64,000 bases of DNA from Palsa-504 sp963705835 (lineage in GTDB: Bacteria; Actinomycetota; Actinomycetes; Streptosporangiales; Streptosporangiaceae), in contig CAVPLC010000096.1 in the NCBI GenBank assembly GCA_963705835.1, forward strand, positions 21,181-85,180, written 5' to 3'. A model generated the notes under the pieces. It did not search any database. It had not been told where the DNA came from and saw only the letters and a program-made list of their open reading frames with translations. Below, piece after piece: positions 32,202 to 41,466 of the stretch (position 1 is the stretch's first letter; each line of letters starts with the position of its first letter). A program made the translations under genes and the position numbers.

Positions 32202-33020
32202 TTGCGGGATACCCAGCACAGATCTCATCGGGGACGACAAGCGAGCTTGACGAACATGGAAGACTACAGCCCGGCTCCCACGCCGCCGACGAAGGCCGCC
32301 GGGAAGAACGCGGGCATCCAGCGGGCGGACGGGACGCCGGTGCGCGTGCTCGTCGTCGACGACGAGCCGAGCCTGGCCGAACTGCTGGCCAGCGTGCTGC
32401 GCTACGAGGGCTGGACGGTGCGCACCGCCGGCACCGGCGCGGACGCCGTCCGGACCGCGCGCGAGTTCCGCCCGGACGCGGTGGTGCTCGATATCATGCT
32501 GCCGGATTTGTCCGGCCTGGAGGTCATGCGCAGGCTCCGGGCCGAGGTCCCGCAGGTGTGCGTGCTGTTTCTCACCGCGCGGGACGCGGTGGAGGACCGG
32601 GTGGCAGGCATCACGGCCGGCGGCGACGACTACGTGACCAAGCCGTTCAGCCTGGAGGAGGTGCTGGCCCGGCTGCGCGGCCTGCTGCGCCGGGCCAACC
32701 TGACCCGGGCCCACACCGAGGGCCTGCTCACCGTCGGCGACCTGACCATGGACGAGGACGCGCGCGAGGTCCGCCGCGACGGCGACCTCATCGACCTGAC
32801 CGCGACCGAGTTCGAGCTGCTCAGGTTCCTCATGCGCAACCCCCGGCGGGTGCTGTCCAAGGCGCAGATCCTGGACCGGGTGTGGAACTACGACTTCGGC
32901 GGCCAGGCGCACGTCGTCGAGCTGTACATCAGCTACCTGCGCAAGAAGATCGACGCCGGCCGGGTGCCGCTGATCCACACGGTCCGCGGCGTCGGTTACG
33001 TGCTGAAGCCAGCGGGCTGA
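32202..33020 (+). CDS. OmpR/PhoB-family response regulator
   Basis: Up to 272 residues. The receiver domain has VRVLVVDDEPSLAELL, phospho-acceptor Asp97 in VVLDIMLPDLSGLEVMRRL, the T of FLTARDAVEDRVAG and the K of YVTKPFSLEEVLARL. The winged helix is visible in DLTATEFELLRFLMRNPRRV and IHTVRGVGYVLKP. It is followed by its kinase with a TGATG stop/start overlap. The TTG at 32202 has AAGGAG 13 bases before it; the ATG at 32256 would remove 18 residues of disordered N-terminus and may be the true start. The pair resembles the actinobacterial MprA/TcrA-type systems; the stimulus is unknown. Confidence 0.92.
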   Translation: MRDTQHRSHRGRQASLTNMEDYSPAPTPPTKAAGKNAGIQRADGTPVRVLVVDDEPSLAELLASVLRYEGWTVRTAGTGADAVRTAREFRPDAVVLDIMLPDLSGLEVMRRLRAEVPQVCVLFLTARDAVEDRVAGITAGGDDYVTKPFSLEEVLARLRGLLRRANLTRAHTEGLLTVGDLTMDEDAREVRRDGDLIDLTATEFELLRFLMRNPRRVLSKAQILDRVWNYDFGGQAHVVELYISYLRKKIDAGRVPLIHTVRGVGYVLKPAG

Positions 33021-34684
33021 TGTCTGCCGGGCGCGAGGCTGGCCCGCGGGCGAGCTGGCTGGCGGGCAGGACGCTCAGCGCGCGGCTGATAACCGGCGTC
33101 CTGGTGCTGCTCGTCGGCGCGTGCGCCGTCATCGGCGTGGTCACCTACCTGGCGATCCGCGGCTCGATGGTCTCCGCGCTCGACGGCCAGCTGCGCAGTG
33201 CCAGCGGCACCTATGCCGCTTGTATAGAGGTTTCCCACCAGGACACCACCGGCCAGGGCAGCGCCCCGGTTCAGCCGGACGGCGGTCCGGGCGAGTACCA
33301 GCCGCCGCCTAACGGCAGCTCCTGCAGCCAGGGGCAGCCGCAGGGGATGCTAGGCGCGCGGATCAAGGACGGCGAGATCACCAACTGCGGGGTCGTCAAC
33401 GGCGCACGCAATCAGCCATGCCGTTTGTCGGCGGCCGACGCCAAGGCCCTCATGGCGCTGCCCGTGTACCAGGCGTCGGCGCACGAGCCGCCACCCTGGC
33501 CGAGTACCGCCTATAGCGCGCACCTTACCTCGTTCCGCGTGGACTACCGGATGACCGCGGTGGCGGGACACGACGGCGACATCTTGATCTCCGGGCTTCC
33601 GCTGACCACCGTGGAGAACACGCTGGGCCAGGTAGCCCTGGCCGAGCTGATCGTCTTCCTCAGCGTGCTGCTGCTGGCCGGCGTGCTGGGCATGACGCTG
33701 GTGCGGCTGTCGCTGCGACCGCTGCGCCGGGTCGCGGCGACCGCGGCCGGAGTGGCCGAGCTGCCGCTCGACTCTGGCGAGGTGTCGCTGCCCACTGGCG
33801 TGCCTTACAGTGACCCGCGGACCGAGGTCGGCCAGGTCGGGGCCGCATTCAACCGGATGCTCCTGCACGTGGAGCGGGCGCTGGGCCGGCGCGCAGCCAG
33901 CGAGGCCCGGCTGCGCAGGTTCGCGGCCGACGCCTCGCACGAGCTGCGCACCCCGCTGTCCGCGATCCGCGGCTACGCCGAGCTCGCGCTGCGGCACCGC
34001 GGCCCGGTGCCTGACGACGTGACCCACGCGCTGACCCGGGTCCAGTCCGAGTCGGCCCGGATGAGCGTCCTCGTCGATGACCTGCTGCTGCTCGCGCGGC
34101 TTGACGCCGGGCGGCCGCTGGAGCGCGAGCCCGTGGACCTGTCCCGGCTGGCCATCGACGTGACCAGCGACGCGCGGGTGGCCCGCCGGGACCATCACTG
34201 GCGGCTGGACCTGCCCAGCGACCCGATCCTGGTCCTGGGCGACGAGCATCGCCTGCACCAGGTGTTCGCCAACCTGATGAGCAACGCGGGCAAACACACC
34301 CCGCCCGGCTCGACGGTCAGCGTCGCCCTCGCCGTGCAGGACGCCGGCGTTGACCGGGTGGACGCGGACGAGGGCGGGACGGTGCAGCGCGGCGTGCGTC
34401 CGGCCGCGCCACGGGTCGCGCTTAGCATCACCGACGACGGCCCGGGTATCCCGCCGGACCTGCTGCCGGACCTGTTCGAGCGGTTCACCAGGGCCGACAC
34501 GTCGCGGGCCAGGGACCTCGACGCGGCGGGCAAGAGCACGGGCCTCGGCCTGGCCATCGTGGACGCCGTGGTCGCCGCGCACGGCGGCAGCATCACGGTG
34601 ACCAGCCGGCCAGGCCGGACCAGGTTCGTCATCTTCCTCGCCCTGCTGCCCGAGCCTGCGGACATGGCTGACATTACGGGCTGA
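33020..34684 (+). CDS. HAMP-containing sensor histidine kinase, partner of the upstream regulator
   Basis: 554 residues. TM1 (LITGVLVLLVGACAVIGVVT) and TM2 (ALAELIVFLSVLLLAGVLGM) enclose a periplasmic-type sensor loop of about 150 residues. The loop contains four cysteines, which may form disulfides. A HAMP linker follows, then the H-box RFAADASHELRTPLSAIRGY with the phospho-His, the N-box HQVFANLMSNAGKH and G-boxes DDGPGIPPDLLPDLFERFTR and STGLGLAIVDAVVAAHGGSI. Its ATG overlaps the regulator stop (TGATG), so the two are coupled. The four-Cys loop could sense redox or metals, which is only an inference. Confidence 0.92.
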   Translation: MSAGREAGPRASWLAGRTLSARLITGVLVLLVGACAVIGVVTYLAIRGSMVSALDGQLRSASGTYAACIEVSHQDTTGQGSAPVQPDGGPGEYQPPPNGSSCSQGQPQGMLGARIKDGEITNCGVVNGARNQPCRLSAADAKALMALPVYQASAHEPPPWPSTAYSAHLTSFRVDYRMTAVAGHDGDILISGLPLTTVENTLGQVALAELIVFLSVLLLAGVLGMTLVRLSLRPLRRVAATAAGVAELPLDSGEVSLPTGVPYSDPRTEVGQVGAAFNRMLLHVERALGRRAASEARLRRFAADASHELRTPLSAIRGYAELALRHRGPVPDDVTHALTRVQSESARMSVLVDDLLLLARLDAGRPLEREPVDLSRLAIDVTSDARVARRDHHWRLDLPSDPILVLGDEHRLHQVFANLMSNAGKHTPPGSTVSVALAVQDAGVDRVDADEGGTVQRGVRPAAPRVALSITDDGPGIPPDLLPDLFERFTRADTSRARDLDAAGKSTGLGLAIVDAVVAAHGGSITVTSRPGRTRFVIFLALLPEPADMADITG

Positions 34685-34692
34685 CGGTGTGC

Positions 34693-34698
34693 TAGTCC
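34693..34698 (+). promoter_or_regulatory. Possible -10 box for a leaderless HD gene
   Basis: TAGTCC preceded by TGC, then six bases (TTAGTC) and the ATG at 34705. The last base deviates from TAnnnT. Confidence 0.3.
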
Positions 34699-34704
34699 TT
34701 AGTC

Positions 34705-35436
34705 ATGAACAGCGACCGGCAGCGGCTGGTGACCGCGATGCCGCTGCACGCGATCACCTCGACGTACGGCGAGGCGGGCCTGCGCGACCGGTTCGCGGCC
34801 GAGATCGCGTCCTGGCCCGACGCCGACCGGCACCGGATGGAGCGGGCGCTGGACCTGGCCTCGCGGCTGCACGCCGCCGACCGGCGTGATCGCGAGCCGT
34901 ACGTGAACCACCTGCTGCGGGTGGCGATCCGGATCATGTCGTACTACGGCGTCCGCGACGCCGACGTGATCTGCGCCGCGCTGCTGCACGACGCCGTGGA
35001 AGACCACCCCGCTGAGCTGGCCGGGAGCGGCCAGGGTGACCAGCAGGCCGCTCTGGGGGTGCTGGCGGCGGAGTTCGGCCCGCGGGTGGCGGAACTGGTC
35101 GGCGCGGTGACGAACCCACCGTTCGCGCCGGACCGCGACGAGCATGAGCAGTACCGGGAGCACGTGGCGGACAGCCTGCGGGACAGCCCGTGGGCCCGGG
35201 TCATCAAGGCCTCCGACTTCACCGACAACGGGGTGGGCCTCATCCACTCCACCGGTCCGCGGCTGCGCAGGCTCGCAGGCAAGTACGCGCCGCTGGTCCC
35301 GGTGCTGCGGGACCTGATCGCCCGGCCCGACACGCCGCTGGACGCCGCGGCCAAGGAGCACATCCTGGCCCAGATCGACCGGGCCGCCGACCGGTTCGCC
35401 GCCCTCCGCGGGGACGACGGGCAGGTGGACGTGTAG
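34705..35436 (+). CDS. HD domain phosphohydrolase (RelA/SpoT hydrolase-like, small alarmone hydrolase type)
   Basis: 243 residues. His69 in YVNHLLRVAIRIMSYYGV, the HD pair 95-96 and ED 99-100 in ICAALLHDAVEDH match the metal-binding pattern of SpoT/MESH1 (p)ppGpp hydrolases. A further Asp lies in VIKASDFTDNGVGLIH. There is no synthetase or TGS domain, so a stand-alone hydrolase is expected; other nucleotide substrates are possible. The stop codon is immediately followed by the GTG of the glycosylase gene, so the two form an operon. Confidence 0.85.
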   Translation: MNSDRQRLVTAMPLHAITSTYGEAGLRDRFAAEIASWPDADRHRMERALDLASRLHAADRRDREPYVNHLLRVAIRIMSYYGVRDADVICAALLHDAVEDHPAELAGSGQGDQQAALGVLAAEFGPRVAELVGAVTNPPFAPDRDEHEQYREHVADSLRDSPWARVIKASDFTDNGVGLIHSTGPRLRRLAGKYAPLVPVLRDLIARPDTPLDAAAKEHILAQIDRAADRFAALRGDDGQVDV

Positions 35437-36270
35437 GTGCCGGAACTTCCCGAGGTCGAGAACGCCCGGCGCCTGATCGCCGACCGAGCCCTGGGCCGGA
35501 CCATCGTCGCGGTCGACGACGCCGACACGTTCGTCTCCCGGCCGCACTCACCCGGCGATCTGCGCGCGGCGCTGACCGGGCGCGTGCTCACCGCGGCCCA
35601 CAGGCGCGGCAAGACGATCTGGTGCGAGACCTCCGAGGTGCTGGGCGGCCCTCCTGGGCCCGGACCCGATCTGGGCATCCACCTGGGGATGAACGGCCGC
35701 ATCATCGTCACCTCGCCGGACGGCCAGTCGGCCGAGGGCGGTGACCCTCCGGGGCGAGACGCCCAGCCCCGCAAGGCCGAATGGAACCGCTTCACCCTCG
35801 AGTTCGCCGACGGCGGCCGCATGGTGCTGTTCGACAAGCGCCGGCTCGGGCGCATCCTGCTGAACCCCGACATCGGGGCCCTCGGACCAGACGCTGCCGA
35901 GGTCACGCCGGCGGAATTCCGCACCCTGATCTCCAAGGGGAGGATCGCGGTCAAAGCCCGCCTGCTGGACCAGTCCAAGATCGCCGGGATCGGGAACCTG
36001 CTGGCCGACGAGATCCTCTGGCAGGCCAAGGTGTCGCCGCTCACGCCGGTCAACCGCCTGCGGCGCGCCGACGCGGACCGCCTCTACCGCGCGCTGCGCT
36101 CGGTCCTGGCTCGGGCCACGGCCGACGGCGGAGGCGCGCACACCGGCGAGGTTATCGCGGCCCGTCGCTGGGGCGGCACGTGCCCGCGATGCGGCTCACC
36201 GATGAGGCACGGAACCGTCGGCGGCCGCACCACCTGGTGGTGCTCGCGCGAGCAGGCAATCCGATCCTGA
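35437..36270 (+). CDS. Fpg/Nei family DNA glycosylase-like protein with altered zinc finger
   Basis: 277 residues, starting PELPEVENARRLIADRALGR at a GTG that directly abuts the previous stop. Pro2 (the N-terminal nucleophile after Met removal) and Glu3 are present, as are the H2TH region (KARLLDQSKIAGIGNLLADE, ILWQAKVSPLTPV) and FDKRRLGRI. The C-terminal zinc finger reads CPRCGSPMRHGTVGGRTTWW then CSREQ, so the fourth metal ligand, normally Cys, is Glu. Fpg enzymes remove oxidised purines and nick DNA. The altered finger suggests a divergent paralogue, perhaps a zinc-less or weakly binding form. Pairing with an alarmone-type hydrolase is unexplained. Confidence 0.85.
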   Translation: MPELPEVENARRLIADRALGRTIVAVDDADTFVSRPHSPGDLRAALTGRVLTAAHRRGKTIWCETSEVLGGPPGPGPDLGIHLGMNGRIIVTSPDGQSAEGGDPPGRDAQPRKAEWNRFTLEFADGGRMVLFDKRRLGRILLNPDIGALGPDAAEVTPAEFRTLISKGRIAVKARLLDQSKIAGIGNLLADEILWQAKVSPLTPVNRLRRADADRLYRALRSVLARATADGGGAHTGEVIAARRWGGTCPRCGSPMRHGTVGGRTTWWCSREQAIRS

Positions 36271-36290
36271 CCGGCAGCCGGTCCCTCGTG

Positions 36291-38422
36291 TCACTGGCCA
36301 GCCAGCAGTGTGGCGATGCGCGAGGCGGCGCGGCCCGCGCCGCCTCGCGGGACCTTCCGGTAACCGGGTCCGGTGTCGGCTTCTGCCAGTGCTGTCCGCA
36401 TCGTGGCGGCCAGGTTGTCTGCTGTGGTCGTCGTGTAGTCCATCCGCAGGCCGGCCCGGTAGTGGTTGAGCCGGTGGGTGACGAAGTGCTGCTGTTCCCA
36501 GTGGCGGCGCAGGGGGAAGTAGATGAACGGCCGCCCGGTGGCGACCAGTTCCATCGTCGTGGACAGCCCGCCTTGCACGATGGCCGCGTCGGCGCACGCC
36601 AGGTGCTCGAAGAGATCGGGCACATAGCCGCGCTTGTCCATGCCCTCGGTGTCCGGCAGCAGCCGGGGATCGATGCGAGGGCCGGTGACCAGAAGCATCC
36701 GCGCGTCCGGCACCTGCTTGCGCAGCCGCGCGAACGCGTCGCAGGTCAGTTCCAGCAGGCTGACGCCAGCCGCCGTGCCCCCTACCGCGGCCACGAGCAA
36801 CGGCTGGTGCTGGGGGTAGCCGAGCCGGCCGCTCAACCGGGCGCGGTCACGATAGGCGGCGGGGTTGAACGGGAGCACGTAGGGGACCGAGGTGAACCAC
36901 CGGCTGGACCATGACCGTATGCCCGGCAGGCCGGGCCCGAACGAGAGATCGGGCAGCTCATCGAAAGAGCCGATGAACATGGACAGGTCGCGCAGCCGGG
37001 GAAATCGCTCACGCTTTTCGATGGAGTCGGCGTTGTAGTCCGCGCACAACTCGGCTTCCCGTCGGGTCGCCGGGGTCGGTAGGCAGGAAGCCGATCACGT
37101 CGGTCATGAATACGTACGGCGCGATCTTCCGCTCGGGGTTCTCGTGCAGGAAGTAGTCGATCTCCCAGCACTCGTCACCCACCCATAGGTCGTAGCTGGT
37201 GTCCCTGACCACGTCGTCGAACAGCAGGTAGTTCGCGCACAGGATCTCGTCCATCCGGCGGAACGCGTAGAACGCGGGCAGGTCGTGGTGCGCGGATTCC
37301 GACTCCCAGTGTGCCGACTCGGAAACCAGATCGGAGCTCGCCGGGTGGATGATCTCCCCCGCGCCGGCGAGTACCTCGGTCACCGGCGGCTGCGCCCACC
37401 AGTGGATCTCCAGGTCCGGCACGCGCTGCCGGAGGGCCCGGGCGATGGCCAGGTCCCGCTGGACGTGGCCGAGGCCGATGGGAGAGGAGATCCACAGCGC
37501 CCGCCGAGGGCGGCTGTGCGTGGCCTGCCAGACGGCCTGCTTGCGCTGCCGGTGGACCATCCCGTCCACGAAGTCACGGATGGCGTGGTTCACCGCGACC
37601 GGGTACCGGACATGCGGCGCGTGCCCGCCGCCTTCGATCACGAGCAGCTCAGCGCTCGTCAGCTCGGCGATCCGCCGCGCCCGCTCCGGCGGGACGATCT
37701 TGTCCTGGTCACCGCCGATCACGAGCACCGGGCAGGCCAGCGACCGGCAGAGGCGGATCGCCTCCTGCTCATCGGCGACCTGCTGAGGGGCATCGGCATC
37801 GCACAGCATGGTCTCAGCGTCGGTTTGCATGCCCCACTCGACGAGATCGTCGTAGGGCTTCGTGGAGTGCGGCTCGGTGGTGATCTGGGACATGAAGAAC
37901 TCGACGTATCCTCGCCAGTCCCGCCGCCAGTAGTGCCGGTTCTCCTTCGCCCACCCCTCGGGGGTGTCGAGCACGTCGTCGAAGGAGTACCCGGTTCGTT
38001 CCCAGGGGTCGACGGGCGGGATCGGCAGCGTCGGCGCGATGGTCACGATGCCCGGTCACCCGCTGCGGATGCGCCGCCGCGAACAGCAGCGCCCAGGGGA
38101 AGCCGCTGCAGAACGCCGCGAGCACCGCCCGCTCGGTGCCGGTCGCGTCGAGCACGGCCGCGACGTCACTCGCGAAGACGGTGTCGGCGTAGGCCGCCGG
38201 GTTCCTGGGCCGGTCGGACCGGCCGTTGCCGCGCGGGTCGAAGGTGATCACGCGGTAGTCCCGGGCCAGGAACGGCACCTGCATCTTCCAGTGCCTGGAG
38301 TCCACGATCGCCCACGTGGGCAGCAGCAGGATCGTCGGCTGGCCCGTGCCGTGCACCTCGTAATGGATCCGCACGCCTGAATTGACAACGTAACCGGACT
38401 CATCGGGTAGTCGTGCGCGCAT
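36291..38422 (-). CDS. Alpha/beta hydrolase fused to an MGT-like glycosyltransferase, with frameshifts near 38053 and 37060
   Basis: The ATG at 38420-38422 has GGAGGT eight bases upstream. The hydrolase part reads RIHYEVHGTGQPTILLLPTW, FDPRGNGRSDRP and, at the nucleophile elbow, AAFCSGFPWALLFAAAHPQR, where Cys replaces the usual Ser. After an indel near 38053 it continues TIAPTLPIPPVDPWERTGYS to VNHAIRDFVDGMV. Without a stop it then enters a GT-B glycosyltransferase: RRALWISSPIGLGHVQRDLA, then after an indel near 37060 AELCADYNADSIEKRERFPR, AAIVQGGLSTTMELVATGRP and RHWEQQHFVTHRL. About 710 residues. A second copy at 47.9-50.0 kb encodes the two parts as separate genes. Glycosylation or deglycosylation of a small metabolite is likely; the substrate is unknown. 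Confidence 0.75.
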
Positions 38423-38489
38423 CGGTTGCACCTCCAACGGGCCGGCGGCCCCACCCTCCTCTCTTGATACGCCGACTGGGTGGGAGCGG

Positions 38490-40867
38490 CTATCGGGGAA
38501 ACCCATTAGGTAATCGCGCGGGGGCGGACAGGTGGTGCGTGACGGCCCAGGCAGCCACTTCGGCCCGGCTGCGGGCATCCAGCTTGGACATCACATGGTG
38601 CAGGTGGACCTCGGCGGTCTTCTCGGAGATCCCGAGCACCCTGCCGATCTGCCGGTTGGTCCGGCCCGAGGCAACCAGCGCGGCGACTTGCCGCTCCCGC
38701 GGGGTGAGCGGCACCTGATGGGAGCGGTCCGGGTCACCGGGTGCAGTGCCCAAAGCGACCGCCATGCGCGAGATCCGCGGCCTGCTGTACGGGCATTGTC
38801 CGGCCCGCGTGCATGAGCGTGTCAGCGTCCTGAGGCCCCAGCGCCCGGGCCAGGACCCGCTCCACCGCCGAACTCCTCGCCTGCTCGGTATCGGGCTGGC
38901 GGGCGGCCACCCGCTCGCGCAGCGCCGCGGCCGCACCGATCAGCCGCGCGGCGCTCTCATAGTGCGCCCGTTCACTGGCGACATGGGCGAGCGCCTCCAG
39001 GCACTGGGCGACGCCCCGGGGGTCGTTGAGGTCGGTGTAGATCCGCAGCGCCTCCGCCAGCAGCGGGCACGCTTCCTCCAGCCGGCCCTGCGCGCTCAGC
39101 GTCGTGCCGAGCCCCCACGCCGACCATGCCACCGCCCACGGATAGTCCAGTTCACGGAAGTCTCGCAGGCTCGCCCGCAGCAGTTCCGCGGCGCTCCCCA
39201 GGTCGCCGTGGTCCCGGGCGAGCAGCCCCAGGTCGTGCCGGGCCCACGCCACGCCCTGCGTGTTGCCCCCCTCGCGGAATCGCGCCTCGGCCCGCCGATG
39301 CCAGTCAGCGGACGCATCCCACTCGCCGCCAGCGCGGGCCACGTGCCCCAGAAAGGCGCACGCGATCGCCGCGCGGCGCGCATCACCACGCCCCTCGCTG
39401 CGCTCGAGCGCGCTGCGCAGGAGGCCCTGGGCACGACCCATCTCTCCCGTCGCCCAGGCCAGGACCCCGGCCACGATGAGCACGCCAGTCTGGCCTCCCG
39501 CCGTGGCGTCATCGCTCATAGCCGCCGGGTCATGGCCGTCCGCAGCCGAGGGAAGAACCGCGTCCACGAGCGCCTGGCCATGATCGAGGTCGCCATGGGT
39601 GTAGTGGTACCAGCCGAGCGCGGTGGCCAGCCAGAGCGCCCAGCGCATCCCGGCCCGCGCCCAGACAGTAATCCAGCGCGGCGCGCAGATCCGCGTGGTG
39701 GCGGCCGACCCGCAGCAGCCAGGCTTGCTCCTCCGGCAGGCCGAGGGAAGCCTCGAACTGCGCCGCAAGACCCGCGTAGTGGCCAGCGTGCCTAGCCCGC
39801 GTCTCCTCGGCTTCGGCGTGGGCCGCCAGCTGCTCCGCCGCATACTCACGCAAGCTCTCCAGCATCGAGAACTCAGCGGTCTGCTCGTCACCGGGCAGCC
39901 GCCGGATCAGGCTCTTGTCGAGCAGCGACTCCACCATCGCGAGCGCGTCGTCCCCATTCACGGCGCAAACGCTGCCCGCGTCAGCAAGCGTCCAGCCGCC
40001 AGCAAACACCGACAGCCTGCGAAACAGCGCGCGCTCGCCGGAGTCGAGCAGGTCATAGCTCCAGGCGATGGCACTGCGTAGCGCACGCTGCCGGACTGGC
40101 ACGTCCCGCGTACTCCCGGCCAGCACCTCCATCCTGCTGCCGAGCCGGAACACCAGCTCCCCTGGCGTCAGGACCTTCAGCCGGGCCGCGGCCAGCTCGA
40201 TCGCCAGCGGCAGGCCCTCCAGCCGGACGCACGCTCTGGCCAGCAACAGCGCATTAGCCGGAGTGAGATCAAAGCCCGGGTTGGTCCGGCGCGCGCGATC
40301 CAGCAGCAGCGCCACTGACGGATTCGCCGCCAGAGAACTGAGGTCTGCGACGTCCGCCGGCGCGGGCATGGCCAGCGGCGGAACCGGGAACTCCTGCTCG
40401 GCGGACAGCCGGAGCCGTTCCCGGCTGGTAGCGAGCACCCGCAGCCGCGGACAGGCAGCGAGCACCCGGCCGACGTCCGGGGCGGCGGCCAGGAGATGCT
40501 CGCAGTTGTCCAGGACCACGAGCCGCTCCTCGTGGCCCAGCGCAGCAGCCAGCTGGCCGGTCAGATCCGTCCCGCCCCGCGGCTCGACGTCCACCGCCTG
40601 AGCCAGTTCGACCATCACCAGCGCCGGATCCCGGACCGGAGCCAGGTCAACGAACACCGCGGCGCATCCGCTGCGCTCGGCGTGGGCCGACGCGCATGCG
40701 ACGGCGAGACGGGTCTTGCCGATGCCCGGCGGCCCGGTGAGCGTGACTAGCCGGGTCTGCGGATGTGCGAGCATCCGGGACACAGCCTCCAGCTCGCCGT
40801 CCCGGCCTACAAACAGGTCGGCAGGCGACGGCAGGCCACCGCGCGATGCCCGCCTCGCGTCTCGCAT
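38490..40867 (-). CDS. LuxR-family transcriptional regulator with ATPase and TPR domains, with frameshifts near 39650 and 38770
   Basis: About 790 residues after joining three frames. The N-terminal ATPase (STAND/NB-ARC type) has DLFVGRDGELEAVSRMLAHP, P-loop TLTGPPGIGKTRLAVACASA, RLVVLDNCEHLLAAAPDVGR, LRVLATSRERLRLSAEQEFP and LPLAIELAAARLKVL. Helical repeats follow (WALWLATALGWYHYTHGDLD to RLIGAAAALRERV). The C-terminal LuxR helix-turn-helix is PLTPRERQVAALVASGRTNR then QIGRVLGISEKTAEVHLHHV. Such proteins switch on adjacent metabolic genes when a ligand or NTP state changes. It lies directly upstream, on the same strand, of the hydrolase-glycosyltransferase fusion. The start is uncertain; I used MRDARRASRGGLPSPAD. 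Confidence 0.82.
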
Positions 40868-41067
40868 CCGACTGCCCCGCCCATGTTCTGTAATCCGTGC
40901 AGCCAGGAGGCCATACCCGAGCATACGACGGCCCACCGTGCCGCCGCCATCGCTCGCCCGGCGAAGGCTGTGCGGCCCGTATAGCCCATGTAGGGGGATT
41001 CCCCGATACCGCGATGACAGCCTGCGCCCGTACAACGGTTTCATGATGACACCCCGCAACCACCGGA

Positions 41068-41466
41068 GTGGCCGACGTAGTGCCAGAGTCGGCCTTCGCC
41101 GGGTCGTTCCTCGAGGGCCTCGCCGCTCAGGACTTCGCCCGGCTCGGCGGCGCGCTCGCCGCTGATGCCTGCCTGCGCGCCTTGCTGCCTTCGGGCTTGT
41201 GGGAGTGGGACGGTGCCGAGGCGATCGCACACCGGTTCGCGCGCTGGTTCGGTGACACCGAGGATTTCGAGCTCGTCGAGGCCGCTGTCGGCGAGGTCGG
41301 CGGCCGCCTGCACCTGCACTGGCGGCTCCGGCTCCGGGCGGAGCGGCTCGGCGCCGGCTGGTTCACCGTCGAGCAGCAGGCCTACGCCGACACCGACGAC
41401 GGCGGCCGGATCGCCCGGCTCGACCTGCTCTGCACCGGCTACCGGCCCGAGGGCGGCCATGACTGA
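41068..41466 (+). CDS. SnoaL-like/NTF2-fold protein
   Basis: 132 residues from a GTG. The pattern FAGSFLEGLAAQDFARLGGA, LRALLPSGLWEWDGAEAIAH, RFARWFGDTEDFELVE and LHLHWRLRLRAERLGAGWFT fits the cone-shaped NTF2/SnoaL fold, used by small cyclases, isomerases and binding proteins. The stop overlaps the P450 ATG by eight bases (ATGACTGA), so it is the first gene of a coupled operon of SnoaL-like, P450, OsmC and flavoprotein genes. It may bind or isomerise the substrate or product of the P450. Confidence 0.75.
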   Translation: MADVVPESAFAGSFLEGLAAQDFARLGGALAADACLRALLPSGLWEWDGAEAIAHRFARWFGDTEDFELVEAAVGEVGGRLHLHWRLRLRAERLGAGWFTVEQQAYADTDDGGRIARLDLLCTGYRPEGGHD

